A stretch of DNA of 64,000 nt from the NCBI GenBank assembly GCA_001643675.2, contig LSRY02000006.1, positions 684,501 through 748,500 of the forward strand, written 5' to 3'. Every line of letters begins with the position of its first letter. Position 1 is the first letter of the stretch. The stretch comes from Monocercomonoides exilis (Eukaryota; Preaxostyla; Oxymonadida; Polymastigidae). The position numbers and the translations under genes are program-made. Of this stretch, positions 21,932 through 35,800 are shown one piece after another. The notes under the pieces were generated by a model. The model ran no database searches and was not told the DNA's origin. It saw only the letters and a program-made list of their open reading frames with translations.

Positions 21932-22414
21932 TGATCATCATAAACATGTGACAGAATTCTTTCATTTATGAAAAAAACTGGGAATTGTTATAAACTTTAC
22001 TACAATCGCATTATTATAAATCAACCGAAACTATGCAAATAATTACAGAAGAATTTTAAAAATTGAGAAAAATAATAGTTTGAGAAGAATGGAACAAAAT
22101 TCATAAAGCAAAATATTTTGTCCTAAATAATAACTGCGATCTGTTCAGCCCTTTTAATCATTAAGAAACTTCACACTTCTTTTTCATATCACATCTTTTC
22201 AATTCATTTCTTACTTATTCTTTCAAATTTCTTTTTATTACACAATGTTTTTATCAGTTGAAATAAATACATTAAAAGCTAAATTGTGTTTTTGCTGATA
22301 GCTTGCAATTTTTTTACAATATTCCAATGGTTGAATAACTATTTCCAATGCCTATCAGTTGTTTTGGTGTTGGAAATAGACACAAATCTTCTTTTTCATA
22401 CACTTTTTGGAAGT
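21932..22414. other. Spacer between two palindromes
   Basis: AT-rich, with no supported gene. It begins as the continuation of the sequence that flanked element A before insertion. Confidence 0.5.
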
Positions 22415-23424
22415 TATGGTCAACTTTTTATTGGGACTTTTTTCTTTATTGGAACTTTTTTTGTTTTTGCATGCCAATCATTCAAAAAAGCTAGATGGAC
22501 CTCAACACTCGGATGAGTGTGTTTATAAAACAAATATATTAAATTACCGGTTTGTTTTTGAAATTTTGTCTATTTTTCGTAGAGATACAATAATTTTTTA
22601 TTTATTTTGAAGTGACTTTTTTCAGCCGAGTAAGCATTTCACAAAAATTTGAAATCCATTTTTAAAAACGACTAGCATTATCCTTTTTATATTCAAAATC
22701 TTAAGTTTTACAACTTGTTTTTTCTTGATTTTTTCACATTTTATTTTTTTATCAACATGCGAACAAAAATTTGAAAAATTCTTTGTTATTAAAATGAAGT
22801 GTTAAAAATATAAATATGACATGAAAATTACACACTCTAATGAAGAAGTGTGATAAAAGCTAAACATTAAATTTTTCCACTTGTCTCAAACGCATCACAT
22901 AAGAATTAGTTTGATCGTTGACCTTTCAGTGTTGTGACCATTCACATGTTTGAGATAAAAAGAAAATTTTAATGTTCAACCTTTTTCACACTTCTTCATT
23001 AGAGTGTGTAATTTTCATGTCATATTTATATTTTTAACACTTCATTTTAATAACAAAGAATTTTTCAAATTTTTGTTCGCATGTTGATAAAAAAATAAAA
23101 TGTGAAAAAATCAAGAAAAAACAAGTTGTAAAACTTAAGATTTTGAATATAAAAAGGATAATGCTAGTCGTTTTTAAAAATGGATTTCAAATTTTTGTGA
23201 AATGCTTACTCGGCTGAAAAAAGTCACTTCAAAATAAATAAAAAATTATTGTATCTCTACGAAAAATAGACAAAATTTCAAAAACAAACCGGTAATTTAA
23301 TATATTTGTTTTATAAACACACTCATCCGAGTGTTGAGGTCCATCTAGCTTTTTTGAATGATTGGCATGCAAAAACAAAAAAAGTTCCAATAAAGAAAAA
23401 AGTCCCAATAAAAAGTTGACCATA
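22415..23424. mobile_element. Foldback element B, about 1.0 kb palindrome with TA ends
   Basis: The arms at 22415-22855 and 22985-23424 (about 440 bp) are near-perfect reverse complements, and weaker complementarity continues inward to about 22892/22950. The ends read TA-TGGTCAACTTTTTATTGGG on both sides. The arm carries two adjacent similar blocks (TTATTGGGACTTTTTTC, TTATTGGAACTTTTTTT). There is no coding capacity. Its sequence is unrelated to element A, but its size and architecture match. Confidence 0.85.
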
Positions 23425-23891
23425 TCTATTCTATGAATCTTCTTTAAAAGATTCTGCAATACTCATTTTTTCCCCAGCAAATTTTGACAAATAAGTGAAA
23501 GAAAAAGAAAACGGTATAATTTAATAAGTAATAATTCCAAGCGAAAAATTACTTTTTGAATAAGCTTTCCTTTTTAATTTGATCATTTAAGAAATAAAGA
23601 GACTTCCTGTCTCCGTTTCTCATCACATGTCGAATAATTGAAACGAACATTATAAAAATTAACAATATTAGATATGAGAAATACTATAAAATTCAAAGAT
23701 AAGAGTTCGGGTCTGTAAAAATAAGTTGTAAGCAAATCATCAAACTATGCATCCAGCTTTATCTAAAGAGTAATACTCTTTATATAAAGCAAACAATATT
23801 TTAAATTTGCTTTTCAATTGAAACCATTCTCAAGCAAATACACAAAACTTCTGTACAGATATTAAAACTGTTCAAAATAAAATGACAAAAA
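23425..23891. other. Spacer, no supported gene
   Basis: AT-rich DNA downstream of the giant minus-strand gene; it probably includes that gene's 3' UTR. Confidence 0.45.
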
Positions 23892-26800
23892 TTAATTTTT
23901 CATAAATAGACTGTGAAGTACCCTCTTTCTTGCTGTAATGAAAGCAGCAAGCAGCTTATCAAAACATGGGCATGCAGAAAAAAGCATGAATGTAAGTTCA
24001 ATTGATGAAGATGGTTTTTGTAAGAATGGAGTTGGTTGGACGAACACCACATGGTGAGTTTGTTCTTTATTTGCTTTACAAATTGCTTCTTTATCTTTTT
24101 GATTTGTGAATATTGATTTTGTTGTATTAACCCACGTTGATCTTCTTTCTGCTTTTCTTCTTTGGGATTGCATTTCCCATTTTTGCCTGAGAATTTTAGT
24201 ATGCTTCCTTTGAGTACTCTTTTCATTTGATTCATCAATACTGTCTCCTTCAAGCCAGCTAACTTCGTTGGAATCGCCAATGCGAGACTGTTTTTTGATA
24301 CATATTTTTTTATTAAATGCAAAGTGAATGGATAAACAAAAGTCACTCTGAACCTTACGTTCTGTGAGTAGCGAGGCTACTATGCTGTTATTTCTCCGAA
24401 TTGTTGAAAGACCTTTCCAGAAAAGAAAAGTTTCTCCAAAAAGTGCATGCTCCGTTGAGGATGGAAAGACAAGTGCTGATGAATGTTTCAACTTAGCTTG
24501 ATGAGGCAGAATGAGAAATGAAGGTAGAAGAGGCGTGATAGAGGCATCTTTCTGACTCTTTAACGATTGAGAGTTCGAAAGAAATCGAAGGACAGTGCTT
24601 TGAATTGATGAGAATGTTCCAGAAAAAGATGGAAGGAAAAAAAGAGATATAAGATCGAGAGATAGCTTCACTAAACCTTCAGACTTTTTTATGAAATAAG
24701 GCTTTCCCTCTGAAAAGTATCTAACAATTGAGCTCCAAAAGAAATTGACAAAATGCATTAACAAGCGTATTTGCGATGGTCTCGAACATAAAATAGAGAG
24801 AGGAAGTCGTGCTGAATAAGATGGCAGAGATTTTGGTACAGAAAAAGAGCGAAAACCGAAATCGTTTCGAGATTCAGAGCGAAGTGGAGGGGGTGGAATT
24901 GGAGGAGGGCGAACAGAATCAGATTGACTTCCAAAAGATGAAGAAAAAGCATTTGTAACAGAAGTGGCAGGAGAAGGAGGCGGAGAATATATGATTGAAT
25001 CTTGTGAAGTGGTGAGTGTGGACGATGGAGAATGAACAATAACACAGTAATCATCCGATCCAGAAGCAGGGGGAGAGGTAGATCTTTTCTCAAGAGCAGT
25101 AGATGAATAGCTAGATGTGTGTGAATTGTTAGATTGATGAATAAATAATGAATGAGGATCTGAAACTTGAAGGAGCAAAGAAGATGGTGTGAATTGAGAA
25201 GTGTAGTGATACAGCAAACAAGATAATTGAATTGGAGTTGACAAAGAGGAGCGCTGTTGAGAAGACGGGTATGGAAATCCAGATTGGTGAACTGATTTAA
25301 ATTGAGTTTGCTTATTTTGAGAAAAATCTAGATGCTTTCTGCATTCTAAGCATCCACACCCAAACCGATGAAGCATTAAAAGGTCATGAAGTGTTACTGA
25401 CGTGTGCTGAAATGAAGAGCTGGTGAGAGTGGGATGGAAATCATAAGTGGAGTGAAATATGGCAACTGAACTTGATTCTCCTTTATCATTTGCATTTTTA
25501 ATCCCAGTATATGAATGTCCATCTATAGCATTCTTGCCATTTGATAACTTTGAAGATTCTAATGAGGTTAGAAGCAATGACTGGGATTGCATCGAAGACT
25601 GTTGGGATGCTTGGAAAAGTAGCTTAGCAGAGGAATTTATAGAAGAAATCAGCGTTGGTGCAGAAATTGATAAAAGAGATTCAACATTCAATTCTTGGAG
25701 AATAAACGTTGATTTACTAATATTTGATAGAAATAGAAGAGACTGAGATAAAAGCACAGTCTGAATGCGTTTGAGGAAGAAAGAGCAGCGCGGTTTGTTC
25801 CACTCACTTTTCAAGCAAGAGTTTGATCGCATTGCTGATGCTTTTGTTTCTCCTTCTTCCAATTCAAAGAATGAAAGATAATCCTTTTCAAAAGCAGCAA
25901 AGCACAACTTTGATTGCTGCATTTCCATGTCTTTTTGAATCCGAGACGAAGAAATCTTCGGTAGCAAAATAAATGGATAAAATTGCATGTCGTTTGAATT
26001 GAAGATCTTTTCCAACGAAGACAACGTATCTTTAATTGAAAACGAACAACTGAATCTTGGAGCAGAAGCAACATTAACAACAGTCTCTGATGGTACATTT
26101 ATCACTTCTCCAATTTTTGGTGTTTGTCGTGCACCTGAAAGATGATTTTCCATCAAAGCATTGCTCCACTTTTGTTGTTTTCTTATCGCTTTAATCTCTG
26201 AAGCTTGTATTTTTGTATTGGCATTCGAAGTTGTATTTGAACACTCATAATCTGTTTCAACATCTCTTTCAATCTCTGTTGTTCTTGCCACAGTTCCGAA
26301 AAGTGTGACCACAACTTCCGCAAAGGATTTAAGAATATCCATTTCTGAGCAAGGAAATCTGTATTGAATTGAGTTGTGCTCTTTTGGAAAAGAGACTGGT
26401 AGGCCATATTTTGTGACATCAGATAAATATTTCATATCCAACTTTGCAGAAGAGGAAGATGAATAAGTCAACGTTTCTGTTGTAATCTGCTGCCGGCGTG
26501 GCTTCAGATGCTCGCGCTGCATCTTTCTATGATGAAAACTCCTTAACTTTTCGATATCAGCATCGGCTGCTCTTTGTCTTTTGCTCTTTTCTTCTTCCTC
26601 CTCACTCTCTTCCTCTTCTTCTTCTTCCTCCTCTTCCTCTTCCTCTTCCTCTTCTTCACTTTCCTCTGTTTCCTCGGTTTCCTCCGTCTCTTCCGTTTCT
26701 TCTTCGTATTCACTTTCTTCTTCTTCATTTTCCTCCTTTGTTGGAATTTTTCTGCTTTTGCTAAGCTTACTTCCTGTATACGAGTTACTTACATGTTTTT

Positions 26801-29800
26801 GCATTCTTGAATGAACAAATTTATTTGTAGTTTCGACATGAGCAGACTTTCTTTGTTTTCCATTGATGGATGGAGAGATTCGTTGCTCATCGACTTCAAA
26901 CTCAGAACTAGAAAGAGGCTTTGGCACCTCTGAACTTTTTGCAGATGATGATATCTCAATGGCTGCTTTTAAGGAAGGGTTTGACTGATTTCGAGATGGT
27001 GGTGGCGGAGGAGGAATTGCACTTCGTGCTTCTCTTTTTGCCATTTGATTAATTTCCTGAAAAGAAGAATTTTGCTTTATTGGTGATGGATGATAGCCAG
27101 AAGGAAGAGGTGGTGGTGGAGATGGTGAATGATTCGGAAACCTAACATTTGAGGCTTTGATTGAAGAAGGTTCAGTAAAACCGTCAGATAGCGATGGAAT
27201 TTCGGATGGAAGGGTGTAATCCCACGAATCTTCGTCTCCACTCGAAAATTCCTGCTTTTGCAACCGAAATGCAATTGGCTTATCTTCCTCTGCTAAATTA
27301 TCTTTCTCGTTTTGAGTAAGTCGAATGCTTTCTGCTTTTTGTTTCGGTTTGCTTGCTTCGTTTGCATCAAAAGTCTCTTCATCCTCCCATTCAACAAGAA
27401 CAACATCATTCCATTTGGGCTTTGCTTCTTCCTTTGGAGGAAGACCAACAGAATGTGAGATCGGTACAGGAACTTCAGAAAGAAGCGTTTTATGAGACAT
27501 TTTCAGCAGCGGCGAGATGTGATCAGGAGAAGTGATAGAAGATGTTGTGGTGGTGCTCTGTGTTGATTTCTTTTCGAAGTTAGCTGAATCAAGTGATTGT
27601 AACTTTTGTTCAGATGAAGAAAATGGACTTTTTGATCTGCTCTTCAATTTCTTGCTTAGCAGTTTTTGTTCAACATTTTGATTTGATTTCAACTTTGAAG
27701 GATGTCTTGTGACAAGCGAAGTGAGGGAGACACGGCACGCTGGTAGAAGAAGACATGATTTGTTGAGAACAATCTCAAGATCCAATGTCGAATGCAGCGG
27801 AGTGCCGAGATTTGAGGCTCTGAAAAGTGACAATGAGCTTTTACTATTTGCAGACAAAGAAGCTTTCCCCATTGAACTGGATTCAGAATTCTGAGATGAA
27901 AGAGGCTGGGATGTTAAACGAAAAGGGGACGAAAGATAAGTAGCATTAACAACATCAACAAAACAAGAGGCGAATGGAGATGGAGACGAAAAAGCTGTCT
28001 TTGTGTCGGATGATGTTCTATTTGAAGCTTTCACAAGAGCCGCAGATTGAGATTGTTTGTCAGATGCTAATTTCTTAATGGACAGAGGCAAAATAATATC
28101 ACTTTCATTGCCTTTGCTGCAACTTCTCGAATGCTCTGGTAAATACATCGGAAATATTGTGTTTTCGTTTGGCAGAGAAGAAGAACTAGCCAGCGAAGCG
28201 AGCGAAGATAGCATATTTTGATAGACTTGCCTTAGGGTGTATGAATGCCACCAACTGAGTTTTGTTGGAGGAGCTTCAAATTCAACATTGATAGAAACTG
28301 CATCAACGGTGCCTGTAGAGCTATGCCTTTTCCTCTTCATCTGTCGAGCTTTTGCACGCTCAAGAAATTGCTTGTTCTTTTCTGTGGTTTTGTTGAGAAT
28401 GCCGATGATTATCCGGCACGCCAGTTCGACAGAAAGAGGACGAAAGAGAAGAGGAACCTGATAAAGATCAGATGTTTTTATTCCAAATGCGCCAATGCCT
28501 GTTAAATCGCGTTCTTCTTGCTTGCGAATGTTCTTAAATTGATTACTTAAAAATTGAAGGAGAGAATCCATAATGCGACAATCGTATTCAAAAGGCAACG
28601 GACGCTGCTCTTCGCTCTCGATTTCCTCACTTCCACGTTCTTCTTTTTGAAGAGATTTAATTTTGGCCTTTTCAGTTTGGGAAGAAGAAATCGCTTTTGA
28701 GCTAATAGAAGAATGCTTGGAAAGTGAAGTCTCAAGCTGTCTTGAATGAATCCGATTTTTCTTTTGTTTGTTTTTGATAGAATTTCTTTTCGTTTTCCTC
28801 AAAATACCTGTGCGATCATGAAAACGCAGATATGTCAGGCATTTACTCGTCACTCGCGTTGATCTGCAGAACTTCACAAGTCGCTGGGGCTTTATCGGTG
28901 TTTGACCTGAGGATCCAAATTGTTCTTGCCTCTTGTAATTCGAAGAAGAGATTCCATTGCTGCTCAACTCCTTTTCCAGTTCGCTTTCTTGCTCTGAATC
29001 AGAATTCAATGACACAACAGACAAGTCGATGTCGAGCTGTGGATCGTTGGGAATGCATTCAGGCAAGACAGACAACGCAGACTGTTCTTCAAACGGAGGT
29101 GAGTCAGATGAAAAAGCTGAATTGTTCAAAGGCAAAGCAGGCAGATCGAGAAGCTGATTCTGATCCTGTAACAGCGGAAGTGGCTGTGCGTTTAAATCAG
29201 AGGGAGAAGTTTCAATGGAATTGGGAGACGAACTTGAGATAACCGGAGAAGATAATTGCTTTACGGGAGTTGAAGGAAACACTCTTGCCGAGGCGTCTGC
29301 AGAAGCAGCATCGTCAGATGGCGAGGGAGACTGGGAAAAGCACTGGGCATCAGTTGGATTTAGCAGTCTGTGTTTTTTGGATGGCTTTCCAACAGTCACG
29401 CGAAGCACAGCATCTGACGGAGGCACCTTCATCTCGTATTTGTGGTCTTTGATGCACAGATGAAGTTGAGATGGTGTCATCCAGCTGATGTCTGCAAATC
29501 GGAGACTCGGAGGCTCTGGGATTGTGAGCAATGAGTCTGGTTCGACTTTCGACTTAATCTTTGTTTTCAGCAATTTCTGTACTTCTATCGTGGTATGTTT
29601 CTCGTCAACGGAAGATATCCAATTGACAGTTTCTGACTTTCGCTTCTCTATCCCTTCGCTCTGTTCCAATGATTGTGGACGTTTGCGTGTGGACTTTGCA
29701 CTCTGATCGGGCACTGCATCTTCGAAGTAATACACAAGATCATACAGCATTGCTGAATTAACATCGGTGAATTCACTTAAAATGGATCCCAGTGATATTG

Positions 29801-32800
29801 TATTATCTTCTGCTCCATATGAAACCAGCACAGCATCCTCGCGTAGCTTATAAGACATATCATATACATTGTTCTTCTTCTTTTCTTTCTTTCCTATTTT
29901 ATCTTTGATTTTCTCTTTGTCCTTCTCTTTTTCTTTTTCTTTCTCTTTTTCTTTTTCTTTCTCTTTTTCTTTCTCTTTTTCTTTTTCTTTGCGCTTCTCT
30001 TTCACTTTTGCTTCGCCCAAAGCCAATTTGCCCGAATCGCCTTTATTCGATAGATATGGCTCGTCCCTAACCCTGATGCAATATTCCACTTGTGAACACT
30101 TCTTGCATATCTTTTGTATGTTGATGCAATACCAAAACGGATGCGGATTGACAAAGAAACGTAGTGAAACATTGGCCGGGACGCTCCACTTCTCAGAAAC
30201 AGATTCCAAAACAGAAGCAGGCGTAGAGCTGGTCTGCATCGACAGCCTGATAATCACCTTTTCTCCGATTAAACTTGCAAACATGAGCGATTGCTGGTTC
30301 AATGGCGTAAGCTGGATGTGAATGAAAGTTTCTTGACTGTTCCTCTTGTTATCCAACGCAGACGACAAGCCATCAACATCACGCGGATCTGAAGCATTAG
30401 CTTCCATCCTTCCCGAACTTTTCAATTTTGCAATTTTGTTCCGTTTTAAGATATTGAGTCTTATTTGCCCAGGTTCGCGTGACACTTCCTCTGAGTTTGT
30501 ATTCTTGGAGCCCATCACAGAATTTAGCAGTTCTTTTGGAATGGGCTTAACATTTTCAAATGGTGCGGTTAAACTCTTATTCGGAGCGACAATCCCCATC
30601 CGCCTTTGTTGTGAGATGTCTATGGTTGTTGACTTCTTCGATTCGAAAGGCTTCGCAGACTCTCTCTCCAGCATCTCCAATCGCTCCTTTATTTTGTTCA
30701 TTTTTTTGTATTGCTTGTTCGCTTTCTTCCGCTCGTCTCTCTCCATTTCCCTTTTGACACTTCTGATAGACATAAGCTTCTCGTATTCTTCCTCTTCTTT
30801 GTTCTTTTCTTCGATTGACAGCTCTTTCAGCGGGTCGCCTTCTTCGATAAAGTCTTCATACGATCTGTGGTGCCTCCTCCTCTTGTGCTTTTTCCCTTCC
30901 AAGCCAAGCAATATCTCCTTTCTCATCCGGCGAAGCCGCTTCCACATTTTTCTCTGCCCTCGGCGCCTTCGTGACAGAGATGACTCTTTCAGAATCTGCG
31001 AAGAAAGCGGAGTGGCAGCTGAAGACCCAGCCCCGTCTTTCGATGAAGGGTCGTTTGCATTGCTTTCAGAATCTGCATTTCCCTTCGCAGCTTTTTCACT
31101 TCGTGATTTGTGATAGTCAAGCTGTGATGCGTTCTCCTTCTCTTTCTTTTGCTCTGATGTTGAGAGGCAGCCTGGGCGATAGACAGGCGACAGACCCAGC
31201 TCTTTCATAAAGAAAGTCGGAACATGAGGAGACTGAAGCAGCGAAAAGAAGAAAAGCAGTGTGGCAACAGGAAGGCAGTCGTCAACAATGTCTGAGGATG
31301 TGTGTGGGAGAAGCTCTGGAAAGGGATCATTCATTAAAGACTGATCCATTTTCGTGTCACAGTCATTTGATATGAAATCTTGTTGATGAAAGAGGTTTTC
31401 CCTGTGTTTCCCTTCTTCGTCAAGAAGACTGCCAAATTCTTCCCCGAGCGACGAATGCTCCGCTGCGTGCATAAGCTTCCTGAACAGCCTGTCGTCTTTC
31501 CCATTCGATCTGCAAGGCGCATTCAACATCCGGTCGAAAAGGACAAAGCACAAATCGCCCTCAGAATGGAGCTGGTGCAGCGAACGTGCCCATTCTGCAT
31601 CGAAAGCAGAGGAAACGCGGTTTGAGGGAAACGAATGGACAGACAGAGGAGAGTAGCCTTTTGGAGGCGGCAGAGGAGAAGATGATTGAAAAGACATAGA
31701 CAGCGACAGGGAAGAGGATGTGGATGTGGATGGAGGATACAGCACAGGCAAAGGAGAAGGGAGTGGAGGAGATTGGAAATGCAGTTTTTGAGAGGAAGAG
31801 GAGGAGGAAGAAGAAGAAACTGAAGAGTTCGAAAGAACTGAGGGAGAACCATGTGCAGATGAAGGGTATTGAGGTGTTGGTGATTGTTGTGATAACGAAG
31901 AAGACGCAGAAGCAGAGGAAGAAGCAGAAGAGGAGGAAGAGGAAGAAGAAGCAGAAGGTGTGCTTTTCACAGACCAGTGCTTCAGAAAGCGCTCTTTGTT
32001 TATTTTGTCTTCGATCATTTTCTTCTCTGCCTCTTTATCAACAGCGTCCTGCAGCCGCATGGAATTCAGCTTCGACACAATAATCTCCTCCTTCTGGTGC
32101 ACAAAGCGCTGCACGATGCCTTCTGCAGCGAGCAAGTCGTTAAACACACCGTCGAGTGTGTTTGCGTCGAGTGATTCGAAGCGGATGATGAATGAGAAGA
32201 GTGACACAAGCTGCTGCGGAGACAGCGCTGGCGCCAGCTTCGAAGAAGGAACGTTTGACAGCGGGCGGAGGGAGTGCATTGCAATTGAGGCGAGTCTGAA
32301 GAAAAATGGGGTGTTTTCTTTGTTTTCTTTGTCTTCGATGGCTTCTGTGATGGAGCAAGATTCGTTGATGGCAAATGCAGCAAGTCGAAGTGCGGTGAGT
32401 GAAGCGTGTGTGGTGGTGACTTGTCCAGCTGAAATGAGTTCAGAAATGGATGAAGTGGAAGCAAATGAGGAGGTGGATGATGAAGATGAAGAAGAAGATG
32501 ATGAAAACAATGAAGAAGAAGAAGAAGAAGAAGAAGGGAGAGGAAGCATTGAAGACGACACATTCGAAAGTGGAGAAGGAGCCGAGTGAAAAGGCTGATC
32601 AGGCGAAGAAACAGCAGGCAGCGGCGGAAGCTCTGGGAGCTGCATGGCAGACGCAGCGTATGTCGAGTAGACTGAGGGAGAAGGTGTGGATTCGACATAA
32701 ACAGCGTGCAGAAGCGGGTCAGACGCAACAGCAGCACACACAGCACGCAGTGGAGACAAGCTGTTCCCAGCGATTTGGCTGGCGATGTGCTGGTTGATCT

Positions 32801-35800
32801 CAAAGTAGTCTGACTGTGGCATGACCCACTTCACACGCCCCAGCGCCATCCCTTGCTGTGCTGGAAGATAAGTCGTGTCGAACAGACTGCTGTCAGACGA
32901 CGACTGCGACGACGAGTCGCTCAGCGCGTCTCCTTCGCTCGCAAAGTCGTCCTTCAGAAACAGCTTGCTCACACTCTCTTTTTCAGCTTCGCCTTTTTCT
33001 CCACCTCCCCTTCTGTCGTGTGATTTGCCCCTCACTTTTGACTTCGACTTCGACTTTGTTTTCGTTTTTGATTCAGATTGGGATTGGGATTTGTGTTTGG
33101 ATTTGAACTCAACTTTTTTTGTCTCTCTCTTCTTCAGCAGGGGTTCTTCTGAATGTTCACTCGACACTTCCTCTCCGCTGCTCGATTCGCTCTCTTCTCC
33201 ACTCAGCACTTCTTCTTCATCATCATCGTCTTCTTCCTCCTCTTCCTCGTCTTCATCGTCGCATTCATCGCAGTCGTCGCTCCACGGGAGGTTTGGCTGG
33301 GTAGCGAGGCAGGTTGCCACGATGGCCTCAGCGTCAATCTGAAAGTGGCTGAAGATGGAAGGTGTTTGCCGGGCAGAGAGGAGCGTGTGCTGTTGAAGTG
33401 TCGATGCAATCAGATTGTAATCTGGAGCAGTAGCAGAATAAGAAGAAGAAGATGATGATAAAGAAATAGAAGAAGAATAATATGAAGAAGAAGAAGAAAA
33501 TGATGGCGATGAAGATAACGATGACGAAGCAGCAGAAGATGAAGCAGGAAAAAGACCAACGTCATCTGTTTTTGTCGACTTGATGATCTTCACGTCAGCC
33601 AGCAGTGGAATGTCCCTCTTGTCTGGAGAAGAAGCGGAAGGTGGAGCAGCAGCAAGGTCAGAGTGCGGCGAGGGCTCAAAGGGAACTGTGCCTTCCTCTT
33701 CTTGCGAGAGAATGAGCGAAAGCGGCAGAGGAAACGGGGAATGTGCGAACGGGGCGTGGAGCGTGCTGGAGATGTCACCAAGATCTCCATCGCTTTCCCT
33801 TGAGCTGCTGTCGCTGAAGAGCATCATCAGCTTCTGCGCGTATTTCAGCTGCCGCTTCGCAAACCGCTCTTTCTCTTCTCTTTCTTCGCGCTTCTTTCGC
33901 GCTTCTTCTCTTTGTTGTTCTGTAAGGAATGCACCTTTAGAGGCAGCATCGACATCGAAGATGGGGAAAGCTAAAGAAGCAGAAGCAGAAGAGGAAGAGG
34001 AGGAGGAAGAAGACGATGATGAGGTCAGCATTGATGACAGGGAAAAGATCTCAGGAAGAGGAGGAAGGAGAATTGCAGTTGCGATGTGAGCAGGAAGCGT
34101 GCAAAGCAGAGTGAATGGAGGCAGTGTGAGTGTGCTTGAGGTGCTTGATTGTTTAGAAGAAGCAGAAGAAGAAGAATTAGAAGGCAAATTAGCAAATGGA
34201 GAAGAAAAAGCCGGAAGTATCTCCAAAGGGTGCGAAGAGAAGTAGAGCAGATGGCAGAGGGAGTGAGTGATGACAGGCGGAAGAGAGGAAGAAAGAATGA
34301 CAGAGAACAAGAAGAGGCAGATGGACGTGGGAATGGTGGGAAGAGGGATGGAAGATGCAGAAGAAGGCAGAGAAGTTGAAGTGGAAGAAGCAGAGGAAGA
34401 CGAAGATGCAGAGGAAAAGGGGTTTGTGGAAGAGGAGGAAGAAGGGGAAGAAGAATGTGAAGAGAATCCTTTCAGAATAGAAGCAGGCGAATCCAGCCAA
34501 TCGCACATTCTTTTTCCAGTGGAGATGTCTCCGTCACTTTGGCGAGGCGACGCAAATTTCACGTCAACTCTCCAGAACTGCCTGGAAAGCGGGATGAGGA
34601 ACAAGCTGATGAGAGCAGTGGCGAGGCGGTGGGAGATCTGGGTGATGCCGATGCGGAAGATGTCCACGACAAACAGGATGGTTTCGCTGAAGTCGGACAG
34701 CAGATCGTCCAGCGGCACGACAGAAGACGATAACTGCGAGGAGCCTGCGTGCGCTGAAGAAGAAGAGATAGGAAGAGAGTCTCCAGATGCGCTGGCAAGA
34801 GAAGAAGAAGAAGAAGAAGAAGGTGAAGGAGAAAGCAGCGTATGGATGGAATCGCTGGAGCTGCGCCGAGCAGAAGGAGATGTGGAATGTGCATATTCCT
34901 TTCGAGTGTCTTGTGTCGAGTTGCGGTGAAGTTGAGGGAAAAGAAGCTTGTGGATTGTCTTTGTGCGTTCATTCTGCATTGCAGCGGATACAGACAACAT
35001 GTCACAAACACGCAAAGAGTACAAAATATCATTCGCCTTCTTCTTTCGTTGGCTTTTAGTGTCTTTGATTTGGCTTTGGGAAACTGAGTTTATGTTAATC
35101 GCTTTATGCAACAGCAATAATCCCGAATGGAAAATTGACGAAACCCAACTATCTGAAGGAGAGCATAGCGAAGCAGAGGAAATATCGTAGCAAATGGACA
35201 TTAAATAAGATGATAAATATTCGAAAAAATTGCAGCTGGAACTGCAAATTCTGTCGATTATCAAAGGATGTCTAACTTTTAGCACAGTCAGAATTGTTGT
35301 TCGAGCTGCAGTCTTGATAAGATTTTCAGGAAAGTCCACAAAGCGAAGTGCTAAATTAAGGACACCCAGATCTGATTTATCATCCTAAAAAAAAAAGTTA
35401 ATATAAATGTAAATAGAAGTATAAAAATAAAGAATAATTTTTTTTTAGGATGAAATAACCTTATCGATAAATAAAGTCATATTTTCGAAAGTGATTTGAA
35501 AGGCAACTGCTCGCAAAGCAGAAACGTAGTAGGATAATAACTCAGTGTTACAATCATCTATGGGTATTTCAAGAAGATTTCTAATTTGATTATTCTCAAA
35601 ATATACAGTAAAGGCTGATTTTTGTTTTATATTTTGTGTTAGGATACTAATGGCTTGATATATCTCCGCTTTTAGCAATGGGTCGCAAGACAAATGCAGA
35701 GCTTTCTCAAAAATAGGGATGACTTTTTCAATTAGCTCAGAAAAGTAACTTTTTTGAAAAAAGAAAGAATAAAGTTAAAAATACGAAATAATAATTTATT

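Noticed and set aside
22286-22610. Small open frames in the arms of element B, repeated on the other strand at 23229-23459
   Set aside because: They appear twice because the arms are inverted copies. They are hydrophobic, AT-driven and end inside the repeat.
31960-34929. Long plus-strand open frames rich in Ser, Glu and Arg opposite the FPL-domain gene
   Set aside because: They are frame shadows of poly-Ser/Glu-coding DNA on the minus strand, with no independent domains, starts or context.
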